Shown in pieces: positions 1 to 6,618 of a stretch of 12,849 nt of DNA. The stretch spans positions 1-12,849 of the forward strand of contig CAMLJW010000107.1 in assembly GCA_946480485.1 (NCBI GenBank). Direction: 5' to 3'. Source of the stretch: an uncultured Streptomyces sp. Its GTDB lineage: Bacteria; Actinomycetota; Actinomycetes; Streptomycetales; Streptomycetaceae. Made by a program: the position numbers and the translations under genes. The number at the start of each line of letters is the position of its first letter. The first letter of the stretch is position 1. The notes beneath the pieces are model-generated. The model ran no database searches and was not told the DNA's origin. It saw nothing but the letters and a program-made list of their open reading frames with translations.

Positions 1-103
1 CAGCACCGGCCAACGTCGCCCGCCAAACACCTTCCCGCCCCTCTCCGCGTGACGGGGCGCGGTCCTGATGGACTCGGAACACGGCCGAATCTCTTGGGGG
101 AGT

Positions 104-130
104 CCCGTGCCGGAACCGCCCCGGCACGGG
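104..130. terminator. Perfect 10-bp inverted repeat, possible terminator
   Basis: Bases 104-113 and 121-130 are exact reverse complements (cccgtgccgg / ccggcacggg) around a 7-nt loop. No T-tract follows on either strand, as is common for actinomycete terminators. It lies about 90 bp past the stop of the minus-strand regulator, so it could end that transcript or one arriving from outside the window. The stem is read directly from the sequence; the function is inferred. I see no gene in bases 1-219. Confidence 0.4.
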
Positions 131-177
131 AGGTGTTCACACGTCGAAACCGTGGCCGAACAGCGGTGACGGTCGTC

Positions 178-203
178 CCAGCCCGGTCGTACGGGAGGGC
201 TGG
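178..203 (-). terminator. Hairpin just downstream of the regulator gene
   Basis: Bases 178-184 (ccagccc) pair with 197-203 (gggctgg) around a 12-nt loop. The stem starts 16 bp beyond the TAG stop of the minus-strand regulator, which is where a terminator would be expected. There is no U-tract. It could work together with the stronger stem at 104-130. Confidence 0.4.
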
Positions 204-219
204 ACACGCCACTCAGTGG

Positions 220-1320
220 CTAATCGTCCGCGAAGCGTGCTGCAGCACGAGCCGGACCCCCAGCTCCCGTATACCCTTCTGCAGGGTTGAGAAGTTTCAG
301 CCGGGCACTCAGATAGCCGGCCTGGAATCGACTGTCAGCGCCGATTTGAGCCATTATTTCCGCGATATGTCGTCGGCATGTCCTCACCGACACCCCGATC
401 CTGCGGGCGATGTTCTCGTCCCTGAGCCCCTCGGCCAAGAGACGCGTGATCACATGCTTGAGTTCGTCCCCTATCTGGCTTCCCTCCGACCGGGAGACGC
501 TCTTCCCTGCAAAATCCGCCCCCCTGAGCCAGATCTGCTCGAAGAAATCGCCGAGAAAAGACACGACCTCCGGCTGGTGGATGACCACACCTTTTTGCTC
601 ACGGGATGGAGCCTCCCGGACGATGAAGGCGATCTCTCGATCTATCACGTACGCCCGGTTCCCCAGCTCCTCGATGGTCCGCAATCTCCCGCCCGCTTCA
701 CTGAGTGCGGTTGCGTAATTCTTCACGTACGAAGAATATCTTGCCGAATGCTGGTGCATCACCCGTAAGCGCACCCCCCGTTCCAACACGGAAAGGTCCC
801 GGGAGAGGATTCGGTCGAGGTCAAGGGGCGACCCCAGGTCGATACGCTGCATGACCAGCACTTCTTCGCGGGAGCGCCCCATGGCCTCTTCCACGAGTGT
901 GGCAAAGCTTTCCATATCAGGCACTACGTCGAGGGATTCCTCCTCCATCTTTCGCCGCACTCGGCTGGAGTGGTAGACGGGCATGAGCGCGTCGAAAAGA
1001 TCTCGGATTCGCTCGGTCTGTTCCTGAAGGTGCCGCATGTCGGACTCCAGAGGTCGGACCAGTTCTGACACTGCCACATCGGGACGGGCCGGTATGAGGC
1101 GACCATCTCCAGGAAAGCGGCGGAGCAGGCCCAGGGAGATTAACCGTTCGACGATCTCATCGGTCTGCCTACGGTCGAGGCCCAGGCCCTTCCTGGCTTC
1201 TTCAGGGTCGAGGACGCCGACGTCCACTACACACCGATAGAAAGCAATCGTCGCGTCGTCGAGAATTGGAGTATCCGGCGAAGAGGTATCGTCCCGGCGC
1301 GTCTGCATTCCGTCGCCCAC
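220..1320 (-). CDS. TrmB-like / LuxR-type HTH transcriptional regulator with a TTA codon
   Basis: A 366-residue DNA-binding regulator. Residues about 20-75 resemble the winged-helix domain of TrmB-like regulators (ending ISLGLLRRFPGDGRL). Residues about 110-265 resemble the phospholipase-D-like sensor region seen in such proteins (RGVRLRVMHQ, VIDREIAFI). Residues about 285-345 form a LuxR/GerE-type helix-turn-helix (DENIARRIGVSVRTCRRHIAEI). This TrmB-plus-LuxR layout is common in actinomycete regulators. I chose the GTG at 1320 because AGGA lies 6 nt upstream; an in-frame ATG at 1308 is an alternative. Leu60 is encoded by TTA (1141-1143), the rare codon that makes translation depend on the bldA tRNA in Streptomyces. 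It reads away from the other genes and is a candidate cluster-situated regulator. Its target and ligand are unknown. The family call is firm; the role is inferred. Confidence 0.85.
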   Translation of the reverse strand: MGDGMQTRRDDTSSPDTPILDDATIAFYRCVVDVGVLDPEEARKGLGLDRRQTDEIVERLISLGLLRRFPGDGRLIPARPDVAVSELVRPLESDMRHLQEQTERIRDLFDALMPVYHSSRVRRKMEEESLDVVPDMESFATLVEEAMGRSREEVLVMQRIDLGSPLDLDRILSRDLSVLERGVRLRVMHQHSARYSSYVKNYATALSEAGGRLRTIEELGNRAYVIDREIAFIVREAPSREQKGVVIHQPEVVSFLGDFFEQIWLRGADFAGKSVSRSEGSQIGDELKHVITRLLAEGLRDENIARRIGVSVRTCRRHIAEIMAQIGADSRFQAGYLSARLKLLNPAEGYTGAGGPARAAARFADD

Positions 1321-1374
1321 TCTCTGTCCTAGATGACCTGATGCGCTTCACGGTCGGATGGCCTGAGGATAAAT

Positions 1375-1510
1375 CGACTGCACTATTCAAATGATGTCAT
1401 GCGCCATGATCGAGAATTTAATTCCAAATCCCAGAAGGGTTGACGATTCTTTTTTATGATTGCGTAGTCATGCCAAACAGAAAAAGACGGCCGAACATAA
1501 CCTGGATGCC
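1375..1510. promoter_or_regulatory. AT-rich segment upstream of the regulator
   Basis: By hand count bases 1381-1500 are 47 of 120 G or C, about 39%, far below the surrounding actinomycete sequence. They include A/T runs such as cttttttatgatt and gaatttaattcc. AT-rich stretches of this kind in Streptomyces often hold promoters or nucleoid-protein sites, and this one lies directly before the regulator gene. I could not pick a convincing -35/-10 pair. It overlaps the doubtful 71-aa ORF. Confidence 0.35.
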
Positions 1511-1598
1511 ATCCGCGAAGGAAAATCACTAAGGGAATGACGCCTCGATGTCTCGACCGTTCGCCGGGGAACAACTGTAACGTCTGGTCTTCGCTCAC
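1383..1598 (-). CDS. Possible small ORF (71 aa) with an ideal ribosome binding site
   Basis: On the minus strand a near-perfect Shine-Dalgarno sequence, GGAGGAGGT (1606-1614), sits about 8 nt before a GTG at 1598. That GTG opens a 71-codon frame ending in TAG at 1383-1385, 62 bp before the regulator's start. The product begins VSEDQTLQLFPGERSR and matches no family I recognise. Its 5' part is GC-rich in codon third positions. Its 3' part is AT-rich, and the frame holds three TTA codons (DQTL, IPL, EL). It could be a leader peptide, a truncated or decaying gene, or chance. The strong ribosome binding site is the main reason to list it. Confidence 0.28.
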   Translation of the reverse strand: MSEDQTLQLFPGERSRHRGVIPLVIFLRGWHPGYVRPSFSVWHDYAIIKKNRQPFWDLELNSRSWRMTSFE

Positions 1599-1702
1599 CC
1601 GGAACACCTCCTCCGATCATGATGCAAACAAGGAATACGCTTACTGTCAACACTTGCACACGCTTACCTTCCCTGTGAGTCTAAGAGGTTGCCGTGCGGC
1701 AG

Positions 1703-1724
1703 CCCTCCCAACGTTGACGGAGGG
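1703..1724 (+). promoter_or_regulatory. Hairpin sequestering a Shine-Dalgarno sequence
   Basis: ccctcc (1703-1708) pairs with ggaggg (1719-1724), and the loop contains the palindrome caacgttg. The 3' arm is itself a strong ribosome binding site placed 7 nt before a GTG at 1732. In RNA, the stem would hide that site. A second short stem (tgccg / cggca) lies just upstream. The pairing is seen in the sequence; regulation is inferred. It could also be a terminator for a minus- or plus-strand transcript. Confidence 0.3.
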
Positions 1725-1731
1725 TTAGAAA

Positions 1732-1941
1732 GTGGACACATTGAACTATTCATGCAAATCCTTTACTTCCCCTGCGTTTGCGTGGCCCTTTCCAGGGAAA
1801 ACGGCGTGGGCGCGTCGGGTCTGCCCAACAGAGGCCTCGCGAGACGCACAACTGCCGGCCTTGGCCTACTGCTGGCCGCGTATTCGCCGGCAACGCAGGA
1901 TCGGCATACACGTAGCCTTCCTCAAGCGGCCTGCTGCCTGA
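1732..1941 (+). CDS. Doubtful small ORF (69 aa) behind the hairpin
   Basis: A GTG at 1732 follows GGAGGG at a good 7-nt spacing and opens a 69-codon frame ending in TGA at 1939-1941. The product (start MDTLNYSCKSFTSPAFAWPF) has no domain I recognise. Of its first 30 codons, 18 end in G or C, which is low for coding DNA here. It might be a leader peptide for the downstream methyltransferases, but about 430 bp separate them. Chance is a serious alternative. Confidence 0.18.
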   Translation: MDTLNYSCKSFTSPAFAWPFPGKTAWARRVCPTEASRDAQLPALAYCWPRIRRQRRIGIHVAFLKRPAA

Positions 1942-2284
1942 TCGCCCTTCCCCTGCTCCGCCCACCCACACGGAACGACCGGACCCGTGTCGTCTTCCTC
2001 CGCCAGGACACGGGCTACGGTACGGAAGCCGCCATGGCCAGGAGAATCCGATCCGATTGCCAGGAGCCGGTGTCGGGCTCACTTTGCGGCAGCCGTTGTC
2101 GTCGCCATGACATCGCCATGGACGGTCTCCGGACGCGACAAGCAGTCCCGCGCCGGTGCGAACGAGCCTCCGCGCGCCGCTGCACATTCATGAGCCGGAA
2201 AGTCGCCGACCTGTCCGAGATCAGAAAAGGACCCCTGCGAGCGGGTTGCCACACCGACCGAGCGACGGTGGGCGGGCTCGGTGC
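1942..2284. other. Intergenic stretch with no supportable gene
   Basis: Several open frames cross this stretch on both strands. None has a good ribosome binding site together with coding-like third-position bias, and none gives a protein I recognise. It may hold eroded gene remnants or a long leader for the methyltransferase pair. A roughly 1-kb gap between genes (1321-2367) is long for a streptomycete. Confidence 0.4.
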
Positions 2285-2313
2285 CTGAGTACAGCCGAAC
2301 GCGGGCGTAGGCT
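2285..2313 (+). promoter_or_regulatory. Candidate promoter of the methyltransferase pair
   Basis: taggct (2308-2313) resembles the Streptomyces vegetative -10 box. ctgagt (2285-2290) lies 17 bp upstream as a weak -35. A start point near 2320 would give a leader of about 45 nt carrying AGGAG at 2351-2355, before the ATG at 2368. This is a sequence match only; the -35 is poor. Confidence 0.3.
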
Positions 2314-2367
2314 ATCATGGCGTAGGGATGAATTCGGGACAGCGCGGCCAAGGAGAAAACGTTAGTT

Positions 2368-3006
2368 ATGCCAGGCTCACACTATTTCGACGAGATGCCC
2401 GGCACCGAGAGTAGACCCACCCTTGTACAGGTGAGACTTCCGGATGTCTCACTGGAGCTGTCGTCCAACGCCGGTGTTTTTTCGCGGAACCACCTCGATA
2501 CAGGCACTCGGATTCTTCTCCAGCATGCCCCGCCCCCACGCACTCCGGGCCCCATTCTTGACCTCGGATGCGGCTACGGGCCCATCGCTCTCACCTGGGC
2601 GACCCGGCGGCCCGACACGACGGTCTGGGCGACCGACGTCAACACCCGGGCATTGGAGCTCACCAGGCTCAACGCGGATGCGGCACATCTGGAAAACGTC
2701 CGGACAGGTCGTCCCGAAGACGTTCCCGCAGACATCAAATTCGGCGCCATTTACTCGAATCCGCCGATCCGGGTGGGCAAGACGGTCCTGCATGACATGC
2801 TGCACCAATGGCTGCCACGCCTGCTACCCAGCGCGGCGGCATTTCTCGTTGTTCAGCGCAACCTCGGATCCGATTCGCTGGCAAAGTGGCTGAATTCCGA
2901 AGGCTATCCGACCACACGGCTCACATCCATAAAGGGATTTCGCATACTGGAAGCCCGACCTCGTGCTGAGGTCGCGGAAGAAACCGACGAAGGGGGTACG
3001 TCGTGA
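2368..3006 (+). CDS. RsmC-like class I SAM-dependent RNA methyltransferase
   Basis: A 212-residue Rossmann-fold methyltransferase of the MTS ('small methyltransferase') family. The SAM-binding motif LDLGCGYGP is at residues 64-72 and the acidic residue after strand 2 is D90 (ATDVN). The motif NPPI at 131-134 is typical of N-methyltransferases acting on exocyclic amines of bases. E. coli RsmC, the best-known relative, makes m2G1207 in 16S rRNA but is longer because of a duplicated N-terminal domain; this protein has a single domain, as do many actinobacterial forms. AGGAG lies 12 nt before the ATG. The next gene overlaps it by 4 bases (GTGA), so the two are translated together. It is either a ribosome-protecting resistance enzyme or a housekeeping paralogue; the sequence does not decide. 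The exact target base is unknown. Confidence 0.85.
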   Translation: MPGSHYFDEMPGTESRPTLVQVRLPDVSLELSSNAGVFSRNHLDTGTRILLQHAPPPRTPGPILDLGCGYGPIALTWATRRPDTTVWATDVNTRALELTRLNADAAHLENVRTGRPEDVPADIKFGAIYSNPPIRVGKTVLHDMLHQWLPRLLPSAAAFLVVQRNLGSDSLAKWLNSEGYPTTRLTSIKGFRILEARPRAEVAEETDEGGTS

Positions 3007-3614
3007 AACAACTCGGTGGAACCGAATTGAAGCGCCTCCATCGCACGTGGAGACGCGAAAACCGGTTCAGGCTCGCGCTGCTTCTTGAGAATCTGCAGTC
3101 ACCTTTCAATGTGGGTGCTATCTTGCGCACCGCAGCGGCCATGGGAGCGGAAAAGGTGTATGTAGCCGGCCGTACCCCCGATGTCCGATCGGCCGGTGCG
3201 CAGAAGGCGGCTATGGGCTCCGACAAGTTCCTCCGAGTGCAGAGGTTCGAAACAACCGCAGAGGCCATGACGCAAGCGCGGGCAGACGGCTACACCGTTG
3301 TGGGGCTGGAGCTGGCGCACCATGCCGTGCCCCTCCCTTTGGCAGACCTGGCGAAAGATGTCTGTCTCGTGGTGGGACATGAGGACCACGGCGTGACAGC
3401 GAGCTCTCTCGAGGCCTGTGACCAGGTGGTGTTCGTCCCACAGTTGGGGCGTGTCGGATCGCTCAACGTCGCCTCGGCTTCAGCGATCGGGTGCTACGAG
3501 GTCAGGCGCCAGGGGTTCGCGACCAGTGGGATGCCGTCCGGTCTTGTTGAAGCCGGACCAGCCGAGAGCCGGATCGCGGAGAGCCAGTCCGGGGGCTTGT
3601 CCGGCGGCAGATAG
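3003..3614 (+). CDS. TrmH/SpoU-family RNA 2'-O-methyltransferase
   Basis: A 203-residue SPOUT (trefoil-knot) methyltransferase expected to methylate a ribose 2'-OH in rRNA or tRNA. All three SpoU motifs are visible: motif 1 at 30-44 (N30, N36, G38, R42), motif 2 at 122-130 (LVVGHEDHG), motif 3 at 146-158 (PQLGRVGSLNVAS). The N-terminal substrate-binding domain of 23S enzymes such as RlmB or the thiostrepton-resistance methylase is nearly absent. This makes it a short, mostly catalytic-core form. The GTG at 3003 overlaps the preceding TGA, and AGGGGGT lies about 6 nt upstream. Pairing of a class I and a SpoU methyltransferase recalls AviRa/AviRb of avilamycin resistance, but similar proteins are also general actinobacterial genes. 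The C-terminal tail (about 172-203) is low complexity. Confidence 0.88.
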   Translation: MKQLGGTELKRLHRTWRRENRFRLALLLENLQSPFNVGAILRTAAAMGAEKVYVAGRTPDVRSAGAQKAAMGSDKFLRVQRFETTAEAMTQARADGYTVVGLELAHHAVPLPLADLAKDVCLVVGHEDHGVTASSLEACDQVVFVPQLGRVGSLNVASASAIGCYEVRRQGFATSGMPSGLVEAGPAESRIAESQSGGLSGGR

Positions 3615-3678
3615 CTCGACGCGTGGGCGGCTTTCCGCAGGCTCGGGCACATGAACCAACCGGCGTTTCCCACTCGCG

Positions 3679-3694
3679 GGCTCCGGACGGAGCC
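3679..3694. terminator. Hairpin between convergent genes
   Basis: ggctcc (3679-3684) pairs with ggagcc (3689-3694) around a 4-nt loop. It lies between the stop of the plus-strand TrmH gene and the stop of the minus-strand phosphatase gene, where a two-way terminator is expected. The stem is short and has no T-tract. Confidence 0.4.
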
Positions 3695-3726
3695 GATCCC
3701 GATCCTGGAGCGGTTCACACAGGCGC

Positions 3727-4317
3727 TCACGTGCTGTCCAGGATGGCACGCACGATCAACCACAGGGCTGTTTCCGTGTTTTGTGTGCACAAGTCCGACT
3801 CGGCAGGTGACTCCTGCTGCCCCTCGGCTCCCATTGCGGCAGATCCCACCCACGCGGTGCGACAGCCGGCGCGTCGGCCGGCACGGACATCGGTGATGAG
3901 ATCACCCACCATCCAGGATCGTTCGAGATCAAGGTTCAGTTCCTGTGCCGCCCGAAGCAACAGCCCGGCCTCCGGTTTGCGGCATCGGCAGCGTACGGCG
4001 AGTGAGAGGACGCGCCCCGCGGGATGGTGGGGACAGACGTAGATCCCATCCAGCCGTACGCCCTCCACAGCGAGCCGCTCCTGGAGGTGCTCGTGCATCG
4101 ACGTGAGATCCCCTGCGGCGAAGAACCCCCGCGCGAGGCCGGACTGGTTGGTGACCAGCACCAGGGCGACCCCCATGTGCTGCAGGGCACGCAGAGGTCC
4201 ACCGACGCCCGGTTGGAGGACCAGGTCCGCAGGAGACTTCGGGTAGTGGCGTGGCTGGGTCAGTGTCCCGTCCCGGTCCAGGAACACAGCCGGACGCCGC
4301 GTCATGGGCTCACTCAT
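3727..4317 (-). CDS. HAD-family phosphatase, GmhB-like (heptose 1,7-bisphosphate phosphatase)
   Basis: A 196-residue HAD phosphatase. Motif I is FLDRDGTL (nucleophile D14, acid/base D16), motif II is TNQSG at 56-60, the motif III lysine is K114 in CRKP, and motif IV is GDLITD (D139, D143). A C-x-H...C-x-C set (C95, H97, C110, C112) matches the structural zinc site of GmhB, separating it from most other HAD enzymes. GmhB removes the C7 phosphate of D-glycero-D-manno-heptose 1,7-bisphosphate on the way to nucleotide heptoses; LmbK of lincomycin is a biosynthetic counterpart. The start is the ATG at 4317, whose A is shared with the stop of the preceding gene (TGATG). There is no separate ribosome binding site, so it is probably translationally coupled. 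The isomerase, kinase and nucleotidyltransferase of the pathway are not in this window. Histidinol-phosphatase-type activity is a less likely alternative. Confidence 0.87.
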   Translation of the reverse strand: MSEPMTRRPAVFLDRDGTLTQPRHYPKSPADLVLQPGVGGPLRALQHMGVALVLVTNQSGLARGFFAAGDLTSMHEHLQERLAVEGVRLDGIYVCPHHPAGRVLSLAVRCRCRKPEAGLLLRAAQELNLDLERSWMVGDLITDVRAGRRAGCRTAWVGSAAMGAEGQQESPAESDLCTQNTETALWLIVRAILDST

Positions 4318-5285
4318 CAACGCTGTGGCAGCGGCCTGTTGTCCTTGAACCAGGCCGCAGTCAGTACAAGCCCTTCCTCAACGGGAACCCCGGGTTGCCA
4401 GTCAAGAACCCGACGGGCGAGGGAGATGTCCGGCCGGCGTTGCTGCGGGTCGTCGACCGGGCGCGGAACATAGCTGATCTCTGACGGGGATCCGCACACC
4501 CGACGCACAAGAAGAGCGAGGTCCAGCACCGTCATTTCACGGGGGTTACCGATATTGACGGGGCCTGCGTGCTGTGAGTGCGCGAGGCGGAGCACGCCTT
4601 CTATCGCGTCGGACACGTAACAGATCGCTCGGGTTTGCAAGCCGTCCCCGGCTACGGTCAGTGGAGCGCCGTCCAGCGCCTGGCTGATGAACGCCGGTAC
4701 CGCCCGGCCATCGTTGGAACGCATGCGCGGTCCGTACGTATTGAACAGCCGGACGATGGCCGTGTCGGCTCCATACTTCAGTCGATAGGCGGTGACGAGT
4801 GCCTCTCCGAACCGTTTGGCTTCGTCGTAGACACTCCGTGGACCCACGCTGTTGACATGCCCCCAGTAGCTCTCCGGCTGGGGATGCACCTGCGGGTCCC
4901 CATAGACTTCGCTGGTCGAGGTGAAGACGAACCTCGCCCTCTTCGCTACGGCGAGGTCAAGAGCGTTTCGGGTGCCGTCCGACCCGGCGGAGAGTGTTTC
5001 GATGGGAAACCTTAGATAGTCCGCCGGACTCGCGGGAGACGCAAGGTGGAAAACGATGTCGACGTCGCCTGGAATGTCAACCTTCTGAGTCACATCACAG
5101 GATATGAAGTCGAAGGAGCCGATCTCCTCCAAGTGAGTCACGTTGTGGAGATCTCCGGTGACGAGATTATCGAGGCACACCACATCCCAGCCGTCGATGA
5201 GTAGTCGTTCGCAGAGATGCGAGCCGAGGAATCCGGCGCCACCTGTTACCACGGCCTTCTTGCGCAAGGAAACACCTTCATTCAT
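4317..5285 (-). CDS. NAD-dependent UDP-glucuronate decarboxylase-like (UDP-xylose synthase) SDR enzyme
   Basis: A 322-residue extended short-chain dehydrogenase. The NAD site TGGAGFLG is at 14-21, STSEVYGDP at 123-131 holds S125/E126, and the catalytic pair Y153 and K157 is in YDEAK. FNTYGPRM (181-188), GDGLQTR (213-219) and DDPQQRRPDI (278-287) are strongly characteristic of UDP-xylose synthases. These oxidise UDP-glucuronate at C4, decarboxylate it and reduce to UDP-xylose. The length fits bacterial members. Relatives in antibiotic loci make pentoses, or act on other nucleotide sugars, so the true substrate could be a heptose nucleotide given the next gene. The ATG at 5285 has a weak ribosome binding site. 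GAAGG before an in-frame TTG at 5267 (codon 7) offers an alternative start nearer the Rossmann fold. It is third in the operon, 22 bp after the glycosyltransferase. Confidence 0.85.
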   Translation of the reverse strand: MNEGVSLRKKAVVTGGAGFLGSHLCERLLIDGWDVVCLDNLVTGDLHNVTHLEEIGSFDFISCDVTQKVDIPGDVDIVFHLASPASPADYLRFPIETLSAGSDGTRNALDLAVAKRARFVFTSTSEVYGDPQVHPQPESYWGHVNSVGPRSVYDEAKRFGEALVTAYRLKYGADTAIVRLFNTYGPRMRSNDGRAVPAFISQALDGAPLTVAGDGLQTRAICYVSDAIEGVLRLAHSQHAGPVNIGNPREMTVLDLALLVRRVCGSPSEISYVPRPVDDPQQRRPDISLARRVLDWQPGVPVEEGLVLTAAWFKDNRPLPQR

Positions 5286-5307
5286 TCAGCGTGTGTCCAG
5301 AAGACGA

Positions 5308-6564
5308 TCAAGCCAGATCCCAGAGGTTCTCGACAATCAGGTCTGCACATCGGTCCCAGCCGAATCGGTGACTGCGCGCCCGGAGAAAATTCCTCCTTCC
5401 CAACTGCCGCAGTGATCTCCGGTCCGCATGAAGATGCCGGATGGCATCGGCGAGTTGCCCGACGTCGTCCGGCCGGACGACTTGCGGAAACCTCTGGGTG
5501 CCGAGTATCTCCGGCACGGCATAGATGTTGGTCGTGATCACGGGCAAACCGAATGACATCGCCTCGAGCAGGACGAGTCCGAATGGCTCGAACAAGGTGG
5601 GGAAAACGAACACGTCCGCGGATCGATACAACTGGGTAAGCTGCTCCCGGCCCTGTGGCGGCAGGACCGTGATCCGGGGATCGGACGTCTTCCACAGCTG
5701 CGGCTCCGCGGCCACGATCACTGCGGTGACGTCTTCCCGCAGCCGCTCGAGCGCCGACAACAGCACTTTGCCGCCCTTGCGTTCGAAGTCCAAGCCGACG
5801 AACAGCAGACGCAAGGACTGCTCGTCACCAGCAGGAGCCCCGAGATCCACTGGGGCCCCGAGATCCACTGGGGCCACGAGATCCACTGGGGCCACGAGAT
5901 TGGGCCCCGCACCCACGACGATGAGGTCGTCGAGCGGCACGGCGCTCTGCCGGTGAATGTCCTGTCGCAGCGCCTTGCTGAAGCAAAAGACACGAGGTGA
6001 CGACCGGAGCGCCGCCCGTTCCAATTCCCGGTACATTTCCGCGACGGCTTCCCGCCCCGGAAAGACGGGAGCCGTGCTGTACTGCCCCTTGAAGTAGAAG
6101 TCACTGAGGAGCGCGTCCAGGAAATAGCAGACCGGTCGCGTGGCCCCTGTATAGGGGTACAGGTAGTTCTGGGACAGAATGACATCGGATGAACCGACGA
6201 TGCCGGCCAGCCGTTCTTCCATGTGGTCGCGGACCGTCGCGTAGTAGCCTGGCAACAGGGAAGCGATATTCCCGTCGGATCGTTCCTCGATCGAGTGCAG
6301 CAGCTGACGGTTCGGCGGGAATTCCAGTTTCTCCTCGGGAAGTTCGGAGGACACGAGCCCGTTCGTCACTCTCCCAGTACTTCCCGGCACCAGGGCGAGT
6401 ATCTCCTCGACATTGAGAAGATAGTCGGTTTCCAGGACCTCGAGTTCAACACCTATTCTGTCGAGTGAGCGCCGCAGTGCCCTGGAGAAGTGATAGGGAA
6501 TCCCTGAGAAGTTTCTGAGTTTGTCAGGGTCTCCTTCCACCAGGAAAATCATCCGGGAAAACAT
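5308..6564 (-). CDS. GT4-family glycosyltransferase with an internal hexapeptide repeat
   Basis: A 418-residue GT-B fold retaining glycosyltransferase. The N-terminal acceptor domain covers about 1-215. The C-terminal nucleotide-sugar domain starts near 250 (LRLLFVGLDFERKGG) and carries the EX7E motif in EPFGLVLLE (E326, E334), followed by GLPVITTN. The ATG at 6564 follows GAGGAA. Residues 224-241 are three copies of (V/G)APVDL, encoded by an 18-bp tandem repeat and placed where the first strand-linker of the C-terminal domain would normally be short. It lies 54 bp after the carbamoyltransferase and 22 bp before the decarboxylase gene, so it belongs to their operon. It probably transfers the sugar made or modified by the neighbouring enzymes; donor and acceptor are unknown. 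No signal peptide or membrane segment is evident, so it should act in the cytoplasm. Confidence 0.88.
   Translation of the reverse strand: MFSRMIFLVEGDPDKLRNFSGIPYHFSRALRRSLDRIGVELEVLETDYLLNVEEILALVPGSTGRVTNGLVSSELPEEKLEFPPNRQLLHSIEERSDGNIASLLPGYYATVRDHMEERLAGIVGSSDVILSQNYLYPYTGATRPVCYFLDALLSDFYFKGQYSTAPVFPGREAVAEMYRELERAALRSSPRVFCFSKALRQDIHRQSAVPLDDLIVVGAGPNLVAPVDLVAPVDLGAPVDLGAPAGDEQSLRLLFVGLDFERKGGKVLLSALERLREDVTAVIVAAEPQLWKTSDPRITVLPPQGREQLTQLYRSADVFVFPTLFEPFGLVLLEAMSFGLPVITTNIYAVPEILGTQRFPQVVRPDDVGQLADAIRHLHADRRSLRQLGRRNFLRARSHRFGWDRCADLIVENLWDLA
5841..5900. repeat. 18-bp tandem repeat inside the glycosyltransferase gene
   Basis: Three copies of the unit cgagatccactggggcc(c/a) lie at 5841-5858, 5859-5876 and 5877-5894, followed by a partial copy to 5900. 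A degenerate half-copy precedes them. The period is a multiple of three, so the reading frame is kept and the protein gains a hexapeptide repeat. Copies differ only at the last base or two, suggesting a recent expansion. Confidence 0.95.
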
Positions 6565-6618
6565 GGAGTTCCTCTTCCGTTCTGACCCTGGACCATGGGC
6601 GATCTCCCCGCGCAGAGA

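Noticed and set aside
49..768. 239-codon plus-strand frame over the regulator's 3' end
   Set aside because: Mostly antisense to the regulator, no ribosome binding site, no recognisable domain.
1689..2288. 199-codon plus-strand and 145-codon minus-strand frames in the long intergenic region
   Set aside because: Arg/Pro-rich translations without domains, poor starts, mutually overlapping; typical chance frames in GC-rich DNA.
5841..5900. CRISPR-like direct repeats
   Set aside because: The copies are contiguous without spacers, in frame inside a glycosyltransferase gene; this is a simple tandem repeat.
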